Below, in pieces: positions 13,441 to 27,411 of a stretch of DNA of 64,000 nucleotides. Each line of letters starts with the position of its first letter. Within the stretch, counting starts at the first letter, position 1. The stretch spans positions 1 to 64,000 of the forward strand of contig JARGXX010000030.1 of NCBI GenBank assembly GCA_030374765.1, given 5' to 3'. The position numbers were made by a program, and so were the translations under genes. The notes under the pieces were generated by a model that was not told the origin of the DNA, made no database searches, and saw only the letters and a program-made list of their open reading frames with translations. This stretch comes from Agarophyton chilense. Lineage: Eukaryota > Rhodophyta > Florideophyceae > Gracilariales > Gracilariaceae.

Positions 13441-14850
13441 CTTGGTTATTGTGTATCAATGGCCGCAATCAAAACTTTGCTGTCTTCGTGAGCCATTTTT
13501 TGCCATCTTTTGAAGGTACTCCGGTAGAAGATCGGGCACGATCTGCTGTAAAGATTTGATGTTTACCCAGTCTGCTTCGTTCTTACCGAAACGAATCCAT
13601 TTTACTAGTATTCAATCTCATTGTTTCGCCATCAGATATTCTTGAAGTATTCGACAACCAACAATTCGTTACGTTGATATTCCAAATGTTCTTGCAGTTC
13701 TTCAAAATTTTCATATTCTTTGTTCGGGAAGCGTTTCAGTCGCCGTACGAAGTCATTCTTTTCAGTTGTCATATTCTAGAATTCAAAGACGTACTGTAGA
13801 GTAGATCTTCTCGTAAAAGCCTCGCGCGGAAAGGTCCTTTCGATTTTAAGCTTTGCTTCAGCGCTGATGCTCTTCTTCATGATCGCTTTGAGAACATAGA
13901 CGACTTCTGTGAACTTAATGGGCTCTACTCCAGTTCGCTGGTCGTGCGCGTTGACGACAGACTTACGCTTTTTGCTCCCTGGATCTGCGCAACCGCGGTG
14001 CACGTCATCAAACGCGGCCTATAGCTTCTCAACTCCCATCAAAGACGTTGCACGGCGAATATCAACATCCTAATCAATCGGTACTTCATCTTCACTTATC
14101 ATAATGGTTGAAAGCGAAAAGTTTTGAGGTAATACCGTTACAATATGAGTGGGAATGTTTCTTTGGGCATTCTCGTCGGTACGCTCTTCAGCGCTCACTA
14201 AATGAGCGGTAGAACTGTAGACCAAGCGGATCGTGGAAATAGAAACGCCGATAGTAGTGCTTAGAATATTCTTAGGAGCTCGAGACAGACGACTTCGATG
14301 GAACCACTGCTCTGTGGGCAGTATGGTAGTGCAAAGTGGTGATGTGCTTTGAGATTCTGCGAGAGAAGTATTATCAGCATTTTTTTGAAGTGGCTGCCTC
14401 GGTCTGACATCCATTACTTCGCTACTCTGAATGCAGCGGACCAGTTCACAAGTTTTACGGCATTGGTTTCAGGAACGGCTTCTGTAGCGGTTCTAAGCAA
14501 AACGTAACATGAAAATTGTCCGTGATGAGAAGTGTGTACATTCTTCGTTTTTCACCTCTGCTCGAGTAGCAGTAGCCGACGTGAAACAATTTGTTCGGTT
14601 TGCGTGCGTACATGTTACTTCCAACGGATCTCGAACAAATTTTCAGAACTAGATCGTGAAGCTGTGAACACAAGAGCGCGTGAACTTGTCGGTGTGCTTT
14701 TTGAGATCTTTCATCCAAATATGGGTTGTAACTGTGTGAAATGTAGAATCTGTTGTTTCATTTCCCCCCTTTACAGTTTGAACGACGATCAGAATCATAA
14801 GCTGCAATTTCGCGACGTCATCATGGATTAAGACTTGCCTTGTGGGCATT
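13440..14850 (-). mobile_element. Ty3/Gypsy integrase-chromodomain remnant (fossil)
   Basis: Three pieces read in order on the - strand match the 3' part of a chromovirus polyprotein. The first (14.65-14.85 kb) looks like the integrase zinc-binding region. The second (14.46-14.72 kb) has SRGEKRRMYTLLITDNF, the start of an integrase core. The third (13.78-14.0 kb) has KRKSVVNAHDQRTGVEPIKF, typical just before the GPY/F region. Below that, ADWVNIKSLQQIVPDLLPEY near 13.5-13.6 kb looks like the end of a chromodomain. It is broken with many breaks. It is not the same lineage copy as the 4.9-12.5 kb element, being on the opposite strand and of a different integrase type. Gag and RT are not seen. 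Confidence 0.65.
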
Positions 14851-16716
14851 TAAATAACACTGCCTTTTTTAGAACATTGCTTCAGCGTCGGTGCCAAGTC
14901 TGTGCTATGAGGTGAGAACGTCCGGCATTGTTGGCCAGTCGTAGTGTTCGTTCCCGTTTTGGTTAATATGTACTTATATCAGTGTCCGCGTGCGTCTGAC
15001 ACTCGCTAGCGCTACACCCTTATTTGTATGTGTGGACAATCTTTTAAGCATGTCAAAAAGACTTCATTGCAGCAAAGAAATTGAATAAGAATTACTACAA
15101 CTGGGAAAAAAAAGAATGAGCACTAGAGATGAAATCCAAAGAATAATCATGAAATGATCGCGAAGAGCAGCGAACAGATTAGAATTAATCGCACATAGTC
15201 TATATAAGCAGAAAGAGAGAAACACAGACGAGAAGAAGAAAAAACTCAGATAACAACCACCTCCAGTACTGCCGAACTCTTAGCCTTTTGACGTACCTTT
15301 TATACACACTACTTTCTCCTTTTCGTTGAATTACAGAGATGGCACACGTATTAGAACTGCCTTCAACAGTACAAAAATTGCAATCATACTGTTATTTTTA
15401 GTATGGTACAAGCAATTGATAACCGTTTCCTTGAAGACAAAATCTTCATATTACAAATTATGGCGCTATCTAAAATTGCTTTAGCATAAGAGAATTGCAA
15501 GGCGTATTTATTCAAGATCATAATTGAGAGATACTGCGAAAATGGCGCAGAGAGGAAGATGGCGTACTTCTTTGGCAGCAAGGACTGTAAGAAGCATTCA
15601 GAGCTAGTTCACATACGTCGGGCCACTTTCCATTTCTACATAATGTGCGTCTTGTTTGCATTTCGATCAAAAGGCCGATCAAAGCCGTCGTCTCCAGCTT
15701 GTGAGTGTCATTGCACTTCGATGACACTCTCCATGGCAATGAAATTCTTGTTCATCATTCTTTTCCCTAGTTTACGTCATTCAATGCCCTTATAAGCTTT
15801 CCATCGCTGTTTTTCTGTCTAAGAAAATTTTAGTTTTGTTGATTTGAACAACAGATCTAATTATACAACAGTTGTCACAAAACTTTCCGACTAAACCATG
15901 GTGGCAAACAGCAATTCATACTCTCGGATATTCATGGAAACCGCAGTTGCTAACGATTTTTATTTGTGCTCCTACTGCTTATAAAACAATCATTTGTTCA
16001 ATTACGTGAAAATACGAGTCACACGAGAGCATTTTTCAAAATTATGCGCATTGACGTGTTCTACTTTGTTTCGAAAGTCAAGAGGGGGAGAAATCGCGAA
16101 TGATGTGTTGTTTAGACTGGCAATCCGTTTCGTTGGTGGCCAATACTTCTGGGGAATAGGCAATGTTGGATGACTTGCAGTATAAACTGTTGAGATATGA
16201 TGATTCTATTCTATTCCAGATGTGCTTTGGTCCGTTATTTGCGTGGGTAGAGGCGTAAAGCTTTGAAGTGGCATCGTTTAAAACGATGTCGTAGAGTTCG
16301 GATGAGGAAACCTGTTTTAGCTTTTACGTTCATGCTGCGGTGGGGTACTGATCGTTCTGGAAACAAAACGTTGTTTTTCTAGGGACATATGTGGGGTAGC
16401 GTTCGGAGGTGGCGCGGGGGGAACGCAATTTATAGTAGCCGGCTATTGATAGGTCGAGATGCGGTGCAAAGTTACGCCAAAAATTGGTTGGTTCGGGCAC
16501 CAAACCAGGTTTCGATAATATGCTTTGCGAAGATCAATCATTTCTTTACTCAGAACAAAAGGTATCCGCCTATTGCGAGCATATCAGGAACACGTTGCAG
16601 TAAAAAACTTAAGCAAAGAAAATAGACATGTTGAGATGCCCCGTGATGGGGAGGGAGAGGAAACGGAGAGGGGGGAGAGAAATAGACATGAGGAGGGGAC
16701 AGAGCCGTAAAGCCCC
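14850..16716. other. Stretch without a recognisable gene
   Basis: Only short frames occur (for example 15518-15739 on the - strand and 15559-15795 on the + strand), and none carries a domain I recognise. The last ~100 bases before 16,700 are purine-rich. The 5' part of the Gypsy remnant ending at 14.85 kb may once have continued here, but I cannot see it. Confidence 0.4.
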
Positions 16717-16844
16717 GCACGCGCTGCACTCAAGTACCGCGCGCAACGTCTCAGGCCCAAGGTACGCAACGCTCAGCATGGCTGATTGAAGCAATACAGC
16801 TGCTCGCTACTCCCCATTGAACCTTAACAAATATACATACCTGT
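16717..16844 (+). repeat. Terminal direct repeat of the DIRS-like element (left copy)
   Basis: This matches 31,877-32,016 in the same orientation (GCACGCGCTGCA, then TCAAGTACCGCGCGC, and so on to ATACCTGT). The last ~12 bases of the repeat lie beyond the Copia insertion at 27,830-27,841. Direct rather than inverted terminal repeats point to a PAT/split-direct-repeat type of DIRS structure. Confidence 0.65.
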
Positions 16845-17251
16845 TGTAACCATCTGAGAGTTGTTGGCCGACATTTATTACGTGGGGTGGAGACTACGGA
16901 GTTGGGGCGCTAATGAGCCCATGCAATATCAGCTCACCACAAGGCAGTGCTCAGATCGGTACCTTCCTTTTCTGCTTACTGGCTACGTCTAGCCATATGT
17001 AGTGCATTTGTCTGCGCCCTTTCGCTCTGAAACCATCACGGCGGATGACTGACAGGCTGTGCCGCCTGATTCATGTGTTTGTGTTGCTGCAGTCTATAAT
17101 GATTGATTTCAGAAGGCTCTGCCGCTTCATTGCCCTTTCGCTCTAAAACCATCACGGCGGATGACTGACAGGCTCCGTCGCCTAATTGACTTTGTATTGC
17201 TTCAAGTCCAATTCTGGCTATAGGAGGCTATCCTATACCATTAGAAATTCA
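16845..17251 (-). repeat. 3' LTR of the Copia element
   Basis: On the element strand it reads TGAATTTC...GGTTACA. The inner flank on that strand is CAACTGGGGGGCATA, a polypurine tract placed directly before the LTR, which confirms the orientation. It is about 90% identical to 27,412-27,822. Confidence 0.85.
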
Positions 17252-19586
17252 TATGCCCCCCAGTTGTCGTAATTTCTTTTCGAAAACTCTACTTCCATGT
17301 CGAGCTGTTCAGAGCAAAAGACTTGTGATCTGGGAGAGTCAATAGCCCAGAAGTAATAATAATATTGAGCAGTCGGTGGCTATTATGGTTACGCTTTGTA
17401 AGGGCATCTACAATGTTAACCTTTCCTTCTATCCATCTTAGACAATCGAGTTCGTTTTCTTCAAAAGAGTCCCTAATGCGATGTACGGTTTGACGTATTC
17501 CATATTCTTGGTCTTCATGTAGCGATATAATAGTGTCAAAAAGGCCTTTCGAATCCACTTTAAGCACATGCCGGAAGCAATCGATCGGATAAATTGACTT
17601 GAGTACCGGTTTCAAGTTGTAACCACGGTCATCGGCATCTGAACACGCAAGGATCTCAGCACCATATGAAGAATGCGATACTCTCTTCCGCTTAACATTG
17701 GCCCAGTATATGATATGATAGGTTCTCGCATCACTATTCTCCGTTCGTAACTTTATGACGGTAATCACCCAGTCTGTCCATAGTCTTGTTGAGCGGTAAT
17801 ATTGAATGAGGCGTCAGAGAAAGTCACAACTTCTGGTTCACATACTCGGCCATTTGGCGTGCGAAAGCGAATGATCGGGCGCAAGTTCCGTAGTTCTTGT
17901 AGAGTCTTGTTGGCTTCCAAAAAACATGCGACATTTAGTCTTGGAACCCGCTGCTGCATGATTGATCCGATGTATGATGCTTGTGGTAGTGCTCCACAGC
18001 CGATCCAGATGAGTTCTGGAGCCATTTCCTTGTAACCCTTGATTTCGTGCTTAAAGGCCTTATCTTTCTGCATTGTTCGGCGTGATTTGCTCATTTCAAT
18101 TGGCTTGATGGAATCCATGTAGTCCGACATTGAAAGAATAATGTCATGGTTATCTGCTTGCGTGATCGTGGTGCCGTTATTTTTAATCTCGTCGTTGATG
18201 ATACTCTTACTGATATTGAACCTTCTCGAGATTTCAATCGCCAAATTCTCCATTTCCTCAATAGGTCCAGCCATTAGCAAATCACCAGTCAGCTTTGCGA
18301 GCAACAGATTTATCTTACCATGTTAAGTTCTTCTCACGTATAATTTTCTAACGCCATGGATCCTGTGGAAGTGCGCATTATTGAGCAACCATCCCTCAAT
18401 TACCGTTTCCCACTGTCTGCCCGCTTTGCTAATGCCATATGGAAGTTTGAAAAGTTTCCACAGCATTCATTTCTTTCCGTTCCACTCTGCTGGTGGTCTG
18501 ACGTATAACTCTCTCGTTGTCGGGCCGCTTTGCAGATACGCTCCTTTTATGTCCAAGCATCCTAGGCAAAACTTTGAAATGGTCGCGAGTGAGAGTAAGA
18601 TTCGAATGATATCCAATTACGCGTTGGCAGAATCGTTCCTGATGTTGCCAATTTCTTGATCGCGATTGCCATGGGACCACAGGCGTGCTTTCCATCTCTT
18701 GAAGTCTTTTTCTTCGTGTTTGACTTTCTATAAGACGTGTGACGTAATAAAATTTGCGTCTGCATGTACTTCGTATTCGGATACTTCGACATATGCGTCT
18801 TTCCGTGCGTTCTCTATCTCTTCTTTTACTGCTTTGTCCCGTATCTACTGGGGCGCACAATCCATCATTCTCCTTGTGATCTGCTCGCTGCCAACCACGT
18901 CATAAATGGTGTTCAGGCCCTGTTGCTCATTTGACTCTAATTCAATATCTTCTCCATGTGGAGGCCCGTGGGCGTCATTGGTACCTATATCTTGTACTGG
19001 GTCTCCAGTGACCTTCTTCGTGAAAAAGGAGCTTCTAGTTGGGCGGGTGTTGTGTCATCTGTATCTCCTTCTTCTGGTCCGAATGTGTTCAACATAATTT
19101 GGGCGGCGTCGGCTGCTCTGCTGTCTGTGAGCTCTATAGTTTCTTCTGGTGCCTCACCAACGAGAATATCTTCCAGAACACCGTCTTGCAATTCCCGACC
19201 CAGACTGCCTTCTTTTACAAGCCGTATGTGCTCGTAAGCAACGTTCATTGTTGGGCCTCGCCTAGACCGTCTGCATCTCACGAAATGCAGGGTTGCTTCG
19301 ATGACCACAGCTTTGACCCATCGGACACGTTCATTCTGTTTTGAAGTGTTGTAATATACCCATATGGGTGTGTATTTCTTCAAGCAAGATAGCGGAATGA
19401 GGTTATGATCATGTGCTCTCATAAGCTTCTGTATCGCTCCTGTGGCTGCCGTGTGTTTATGTGCCTCGAGAAGTTCTTGTGGTACCTGGCTGGAGGGTAT
19501 ACCTAGTAACGAAGGTGCATGTCCTCGGCCAAGTTGAAATGCGCTGAGCACAGAGTTTCCGTGAAATAGGTTTGTGAGAAAAGAGG

Positions 19587-20032
19587 TGTGAAGGAGCGAT
19601 TATAACGGTTGAGCCCTGTAAGCTTCCGGGCCCGGAAGGATCTTGCAGGTGACACGTGTATGGGTCGACCTCAGGTGGACTCATGCAGATTATTTATTTA
19701 TTTTAATTTAGTGTAATAGATTATCATTACATTTCCAGGGAGATCTCAGCGCCTCGCCAGTACTATTTACTGGGCTCGAGTGACGCTTCTCCCTTACAGT
19801 ACGGTAGGAGCCGTTAGATACTAAATAACCCCCTTTGGTATATTAGTTCCACTCTTTGGTCTTCAATCCATAGTTTCCGTAGCTCCAACCTGTAAAACTA
19901 CGCAGGAAGCGCCAGCCCATTGCACCAAGTACTCTGGGAGTGCCGCTGTCAAGGGTTCGAACCTTACGACCCGCTCTACCACGCTACCATCGGCAGAGAC
20001 CCGTACGCTGACCCAACATTCATTGCGTTACC
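19587..20032 (+). repeat. 5' LTR of the non-autonomous LTR element
   Basis: About 446 bases, starting TGTGAAGGAGCGAT. Related copies are at 24,826, 29,862 and, inverted, 34,204. It contains GGTTCGAACC-like and TCTACCACGCTACC-like strings that, read in reverse, look like tRNA B and A boxes. Confidence 0.85.
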
Positions 20033-20035
20033 TTT

Positions 20036-20053
20036 TGGTCTCCCGGCTTAGAA
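20036..20053 (+). other. Primer-binding site of the non-autonomous LTR element
   Basis: TGGTCTCCCGGCTTAGAA lies three bases after the LTR. It begins TGG, as expected for pairing with a tRNA 3' CCA. It differs at one base from the site at 56,539-56,556 in the chromovirus. Confidence 0.6.
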
Positions 20054-23000
20054 TCCTTTGGAATAATTGAACGGACCACTGGAACGAAGAATTATCCGGA
20101 TTCTATAAACTTTGGTTTCATTCCCCAACGGACCAGAAGTACAGAAGCAAACATTAGGGATGCAGGAAACACACCCAACGGACCCAACCATAGAACTCCT
20201 ACGGCAGGACGAAGTGCGACTACAACGCCGGCAATGTCGCCTGACCCTCAGGTTGATACCACTAGCGACCGCAGGAGCACGAGGAACCAGCCGCAAAAAG
20301 TACTGACCCCACTGGATAACTCTGAAATGATTCGCCGAGACCCCAAGGTGGCAGCACGTTTACGAGAACGCCCCATCATGGCCACCTTTAGGCCAGGGAC
20401 ACCTCAAGGAGAAACCTCCTAGACTGAAGGAATTCGAGAAAACATGCCCGCAGGGCTTGCCGACCTTCTCTGGCCCCGTCTTCGTGAGCTCTGCTCAACC
20501 CACGCGGACTCCATTATGGACTTGCGACTCGCTACGGAGATCGCTGACCATACGGATTACCTCATCGCTCGAATTTTCCCTAAGGTATTGGAGTCTGTCT
20601 TATTCACAGACACCCTCCTACAGGCCGTTCAAGGAGCCCTCACACGCCAGGCAGGCAATTTGGTCCCTAGGACCACTCTACCACAAATTAACCATCCAGT
20701 CTCCATAGGCAACTCCCTACCGAACCCCCACTAGTGGCGGCGTTATGCAACCCTCGCCGGGAATACCATCAGGAAAACCCCATGGTGGGGCAATCTAGGA
20801 GCGGAAGAGAAGCTCCGCGTCTAGATGAGAGACAGGTTGCCCATCAGAAGAATCCAAGGGAGGGACAAGTGAGGAGCAGAAGAGAAGCTCCGCGTCTAGA
20901 AGAGAGACCGCTGGCCCCACCCGACGGAACATATGAGGTACAGCGACCTCAGGCCTCCATCGCATCTGATATAGAGATCGATCCTTTAGGTCCCTACTCC
21001 ACTGGAAAGAAAAGAAGTAACTGCAGGAGAAAGAAGAACAGTAGAAGCAAGAGAAGACACCATTCGGACATGAGCGATTCCGAATCGGCCTCAACCGAAA
21101 CGACCGACTTGGAAGTAGATGAGGCTGCCGTTCGAAACTTCAGACCACTGAGAACCACAAACGAACTTTTCCTTAAGGTTCTAGAGTACCGGCATTAGCG
21201 GCTGGCCGACAGGTCCGCGAAATATTCTGGTTCGGTGGCTCTCAGAGTAGCCAAATGCGCCAAATGAATGCAACTAACCATTACGGACAAGTTCTCGGGT
21301 TCCGATCCCATTGCTGTCCTTAGGTTTCTCATTTTGTTCCGTACGTCCTAAGATCAGAACGGAGTCCACGAGGGCGCCGCTCTTTACCTTTCCAATTCTT
21401 CTTTACAGGACAGGCGCGTGACCAAGTGGTTTCGAAGATATCTGGCACAACTGACCTCGTGGATGCTCAAGACCGTGAGCTCCTCAAGTCATACCCTCAG
21501 GTTGTTCATTATCTATTGGAAACTTACGCCAAGGATGACGTTATAATGGATGACGTTATTATGGATGCCTACCGGTAATTAATATCCTTCAGGCAGAGCT
21601 CCAACATGATCGAATCGGCTTTTGCAGACGACCTATGGAAGAAGGCTTACCGATGTGAAAACATGTCCTCCGAAGAACGGCTTAAACGCCAGTTCATCAC
21701 GGGATTTCTTCCTGCCATTCGGACATATGTGCGCAATTACCACAGGGAGAACCGGCAATACTCCTTCCGAAGGCTCGTTACCTACGCCGAGGGTTATGGA
21801 AAAACCTACGGGACCTCCAAGCGCAACGATGATATAACCAGAGGACACGCAACTCCATTGCGTAAACCTAGCCAAGCCCATTTGGAGTCGCACATGGATG
21901 CTTCACTCATTCACGCCGATTCGGGAGACTTCCCAGCGGTCAATTTCAGTACTCCTCTGTTCGGGCCCCCATCATATAACTCCGAGGGAACTACAGCGAC
22001 CACTGGACCACCCACACCCAAGTATTCTCCCTGTCCGCCCCGCAAGGACATTTTTGTTCGCTGCCCAAGGGCCTGCTTCCTCTGCCTGTCATTGACCCAG
22101 CCTTGTGACTGTACGAGGTATCTGCCTGAGGACGCACGTAAAACCCTCCTAGCTCTAAGGGAAGAGAATTACCGGGCGCGGAGATCCGAACGAATGTATA
22201 ACAGGGCACAGCAACGAAACACATGGACCCCTGGAAGCTCACGCTATGCCACACCGTCGGATAATCCGATCAAAGCCCCACAGTTCTGCGCCATTGTAGA
22301 TCCTACGGACGACCCTGTGGAAGAACTCCATACTCAGGAAGAAACGGAAACCCCATCGGAAAACTCCTACAGGGACGACTCGAGGCAGCTCCTCCATCTT
22401 TAATCCCCTGCCTCAACCAATTGGACTGTCATGATCCAAAGAGCTCTTCACCTCCCTAGACGAACCACCCACAGTGGACCACTCAGGATGAACCATAATT
22501 GGAACACAGTAACGACCCCGTCTGTATCTTCAAGAAAGAGAGCTATAAAGTTCGAGTAACCGTAGGACTTCGTTCCAACAACTCTCGAGTGACCACAGCT
22601 GTGTTGGAGACAGGCTCTGGTCCCAATTTGGTCCATCCTAAACTACTCTCACTTGGTTGGCAAGACTTAGTTCAGGCAAGGAAGACCCCAAGGATTACCG
22701 ATGCGTCTCGTAGATTAATTAACATTAAAGAGATAGTACCACTTTACCTCCAGGCAGGACAGTTCAAAGTCCGCACGTGGTTCCTTTTATGTTCTAACTT
22801 AGGCGCTGAAGCCATCCTAGGAACCTCCTTTATCGACCGAAACATTAAGGCCATTTGCCCAGGCCTTAGGAAAGTCGCGTTACACCGTGCACCTTCCATC
22901 TCCATAACTGGTTCCGCCCCAGGGACAGAAGCTAACCGCAAACCAACGGTTGTCTCCGAAAACACGAAGTCCAATAAGGTTCGCCTGTCAAAGGCCATAA

Positions 23001-24825
23001 AGATACCCCCAATGACCCAAATCGCTGTATCGGTCCATTCCCAATCCTCAGGTCTCATAAAAATTTAGATACACCCGAAAACGGTTTTGAAGCACTTTAC
23101 CTTGATGGCCAATGAAGTAATGGACATTAACCCCAACAGATTCTTTTTTGTCACAATCTGCAACTTCCGAGATAAACCCGTGCGGTTATCTGAAAGTACA
23201 GTGATTGGTATCACTCTACCGGCGCCCGTAGCCATTATGGAGGCCCAAAGAGATAATCTTGCCACGCTAATTCCCGACGAGGACGTCGATTCTTGGGAGG
23301 GGACGGTCGCTATCGGCGCAGAATTCGAATCCTATAGGCCCCAGGTACTTGATCTCCTCAGGGAATACCAGGCCATGTGGTCAGGTAGATTGGGCACGAT
23401 CAGCGCCACTTTTCCGGCTAATTTTATCGCCCGCTATTGGCGCAGAATCAGCCACTCGGTGCGCGGCCTTCAGGAGGGGGCAATCATTAGTCCGAATAAT
23501 CCCAAAACGCCTCTCAAACGGCCTCCCGACATGACGGTTCGCCGGAGCACGACGGTTCGTCGTAGCTCCCGCATCAGAGAACAAGGTCAATCCTTCGGAG
23601 ACACCTAAGGAAGACCTGAGACGCTTTCAAGATTGGACGCCGTCCTGGGGCACGCACGTTTGAGGTACAAGAAAAACATTGGAAAAGAACAAACACTTCT
23701 TTATTTATCTTTTTTGAGTAACTAACAGAGGCCTAAGAGCCCTCGATATGACCTCAACGTTCACAAAAGCGCTTCTAAAACCAACAGGACTCACTGGGGC
23801 GGCGCAGGAGTAACTCCCTCTTCCTCATTGGAACCTGCAGGAGCGAAACCGGGACTAGGGTCGCCCAAGGAGCCAACTGGACCACCTGAACCGGACCCAA
23901 CGAGCCCGGCACGCATTTTCAGCTGAGATTCACCTGAGGAACTATTGTCACCATCGGAAGCCCCCGGTCGCTCAAATTTAGACCATACCGGGAATCCAAG
24001 TCTGCTGTGACCCCCAAGAACATCACCTGCGCATTCTGCTACTGGATATTGACCAGAGCGGTCCTCAGATCCTGACCCTGTTGGACAACCGTGGCGTAGC
24101 GCACCGAGCGACGCGCCGAGGAGCAAGCTTCGCTCAGGACAGTCGCAATGTCCATCCAGGCAGTAATACCAACGAGACGGCAGAAGAGCAAGACGCACTG
24201 CCTACGGATGTCGTCCGATAGTTTTTTCATAGCAGCCCCCGGGGCGCTCATAAGAAACTTGGTATCCCGAGGAGCCCCCCGCTTGGTTGTTCGAAGCCAT
24301 AATACCGCTGCTAACAGGTTGGTCTGCCGGGAAATGGGTAGGGACATCGACGGATGCGACATAGTCCAAAGGAGGTACGGCGTATCCGACGGGCTTATAG
24401 GGTGGGTCCGCCATCGCGCGAGACCAATGGAAAAGTACCACGATGGTAAAACGATGTGACGGAAACGACCCGGACGGACTGACAGGCGTGAACCGCGGTA
24501 GACGCAGCGCGGAGGGTCACTAAAGGAAGAACCGAGATTAAGGAAGAAGCCAATGGACCGTCTCGGCAACGCGACGCAAGGAATAAGCCGGCGATGCCCC
24601 TATGGCCAGCGCTCACGGCGCATGGGAGTTTCCGTCCTTAGGCTAATTAATTGCCCTTCGGCGCCAATTGTCAGCTCATGCGTCCCCGCATCCCCGCAGG
24701 CGGTGACGACGCGACGTCCTGTTGCGCCCAATGGTACCGGGAGCAACGAAGTGTTCGCGTCCCCTGCGTCAATCAGGAGGCCATCTGGACCTCGCCATGA
24801 CGGCCGAATCCTAAGGAGGTAGATA

Positions 24826-25272
24826 TGTGAAGGAACGATGATAATGTTTGAGCCCTGTAAGCTGCCGGACCCCGAAGGATCTTGCAGGTGACACGTGTAC
24901 GGGTCGACCTCAGGTGGACTCATGCAGATTATTAATTACTTTTTATTTTGTGTAATAGATTAGCAGTACAGTGCCAGGGAGATCTCAGCGCCTCGCCAGT
25001 ACTATTTACTTGGCTCGAGGGACGCTTCTACCTTACAGTACGGTAGGCACCGTAAGGATACTTAATAACCCCCTTTGGTAAATTAGTTCCACCATTTGGT
25101 CTTCAAGCCATCGTTTCAGTAGCTCCAACCTGTAGGACTACGCAGTAAACGCGAGCCCATTGCACCAAGTACTCTGGGAGTGCCGCCGCCAAGGATTCAA
25201 ACCTTAGGACCCGCTCTACCGCGCTACCACCGGTCGAGACCCGTACGCTGACCCAACAGTCATTAGGTTACA
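24826..25272 (+). repeat. 3' LTR of the non-autonomous LTR element
   Basis: Partner of 19,587-20,032, preceded by the purine-rich tract AAGGAGGTAGATA. Confidence 0.85.
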
Positions 25273-27411
25273 AGACGCACGGAATACGATAGTTTGTGGT
25301 GATGCAATGGTACTTTCCCGAGATCCCTTATTGAGCACGGCTTGGAACAGTCAGTTATTACGTTCAACCTTACCATTCTTCGACGATGATCTCGATGACC
25401 TGGCTTTATTCTGTATCCCATGTGCGTCGAGGAACCTTGTCATAACTAGTTTCGTAAATTCTGGGTCTGCAATGAAGAACTTTGGTGCCCCGTGGTGGTA
25501 AATCCACTCAGACTCTATATTGTTTGACATTTCTGCTGCATTTTTCGTGGGAGCGATCGTTCGTTCTCTGTAGTTGGTTTCGGCGTTTATGATATTAGGT
25601 ACTTCATACTTTTCTTCATTGATATAGACCGTTACAAAATCAGCTTGTATGGACTCGTTGAATGCCTCCTTTACATGGCTCAGGGATTCTTGCGGTGCGA
25701 TGGGCGGCCTGGAGAAACTTATATGTCACATGCGTCATATATCTTGTCGCAAGTTATTGCGAATCTGTTCTTAAGCATGTCTGCGTCGAAAAGAATGGAT
25801 TTCGTCTGTTCCGATGTGGCATGCGGAAAGCGGTGAATCTTCTTAATGGAGTTGCTGTTCATTATCTTGCTGTGGTTTCCCAGAAGTCTCTTCATTGTAG
25901 AGCGTACATGGGGAATGATCTCATTTCACAATCTGTCATTTTTCGCTCTTTCCTGGTCAATGTAAATGTAGAATACTCGTATCTCTGAGTCAAAAGGTCC
26001 TTTAAAGGAGATAATCGGTGGGTTTTGACAATTCAGAGTGTCTGCATATCGTTTAATGTCCAGCCTGATGATCAGTGGTGAATTTACTTCGTCTAGGTCA
26101 GATGGTATCACCGTTGGTCTCGCATTACCATCATTGATGATGAAGTTCCATGTGCAAACTATCTCGTTAGGATTTTCGGCTGTATCTCCCCATGCATGAT
26201 AGTACATATCACGAGGTGGATCTAAATACACAGCCATACCTAGCGAGTCACATAGTCCTGTTGCGTTATCGATTCCTCCCGTGGGCAATGGTGCCTCTTT
26301 ATCAAGTATGTGGTTGAGGTCTGGGTGGAGCTTCCCGGACCTCAGTTTCCCAAAAGAGAAGCCTCCTCTTGCTTCTCTCCGCTTTAGTTACTGCTTTGCT
26401 GTTTATCTTTGTCTGGTGTTATCTGGGACCCTGTGCCCTTCCAATTCACCTTGCTTCTACATTCCTCTATGTTGCGGTACCAATGCCCAACTTGTCCACA
26501 TGCCCGGCATTCACTCTCTTCTTTCATCATCTTTATGCGCTGTGTCCTTTTGGACTGGTTTCTCATAGAGCATTTTCCAAGCATTGTCGTACGGGTTCTG
26601 TCTGAAAAATATTCAACATGCGAAATCGAGTCGGTTGCGTCTTCAAGGGTACAAATGGGAGCCTTCGTCGTGCTCTGTTGACGAACCAAGTCTTGCGCAG
26701 CCTTGATTTTTGCTGAAACCGTAATAATGGTCTCAACTTTTAGAGAGTTCTCCATCTGAATCACCTCTACCAATAACTTCAGTTCCCTTGAGGACAGAAC
26801 TAGTTGTGCAGACTTTTCATGGGTAGCCAGGGGACGATGCTTTGATTTCAGTTGAAAAAGAAGAGCGTTAATGGTGTCCGAAGTTAGGGATGAATTGCGG
26901 AGCATGAGAATCGCAAACCGTCTACTTGAGGCGTCGCTTATACCTGAGTTATGGTTGGTATATCGCGCGACTGCTGCGTTGAATCTCGTTGCGAATGAGG
27001 ATGCATTTTCGTTTGAATCTCTATGACACTCCTGTACTACTGTGAGTAGGTCTACTTCTCGTTTAACACTCTCTGTCGGGCTGTATTTTGCGATTACATA
27101 AATTACGGCTTATACCATCTTGGTCTTGTTGATGTCGTTCACGTCCGGATCGAAACATATGTTTCCACATCGCTCGGCCTTCTTCAACATTTCTTATGCT
27201 CTAGCATCAAATGCAAGATAATCCAAATTTCCTGCCCCGGCACAAATCGCTTTATATTTGTTGTCGACGTTGGCGAATTGTAGCACCATCTTCATCCATC
27301 TCCTCAATGCTTTGCGGTAGCTCACCTTTGACGTAATGTTTGTAGTGAATTTTGGAGCGTTGTGATGCTTCCGTTGTCCTCCGGAGATACAAGCTGCCCT
27401 GGGCCCATAAC

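Larger units (their letters stand above)
19587..25272 (+). mobile_element. Non-autonomous Gypsy-related LTR element inserted in Copia integrase (fossil)
   Basis: The LTRs are 19,587-20,032 and 24,826-25,272 (TGTGAAGG...GTTACA), with a probable 5-base target duplication AGAGG/AGACG. A primer-binding site, TGGTCTCCCGGCTTAGAA, lies three bases inside the left LTR. The interior has a charged N-terminal region (20.4-21.2 kb), a Gag-like capsid region (21.6-22.4 kb), an aspartic-protease region (22.5-23.0 kb; ETGSGPNLV) and a stretch resembling the segment before Gypsy RT (23.1-23.6 kb; LREYQAMWSGRLG). RT, RNase H and integrase are not seen, so it must have moved in trans. Antisense open frames fill 23.8-24.6 kb. 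The LTRs differ at about 7-8% of positions compared. It is broken, with a handful or more of breaks. Confidence 0.8.

Noticed and set aside
19975-20032. tRNA gene suggested by B-box-like GGTTCGAA and A-box-like strings
   Set aside because: The strings recur at the same place in all four LTR copies and no cloverleaf forms. They are part of the LTR.
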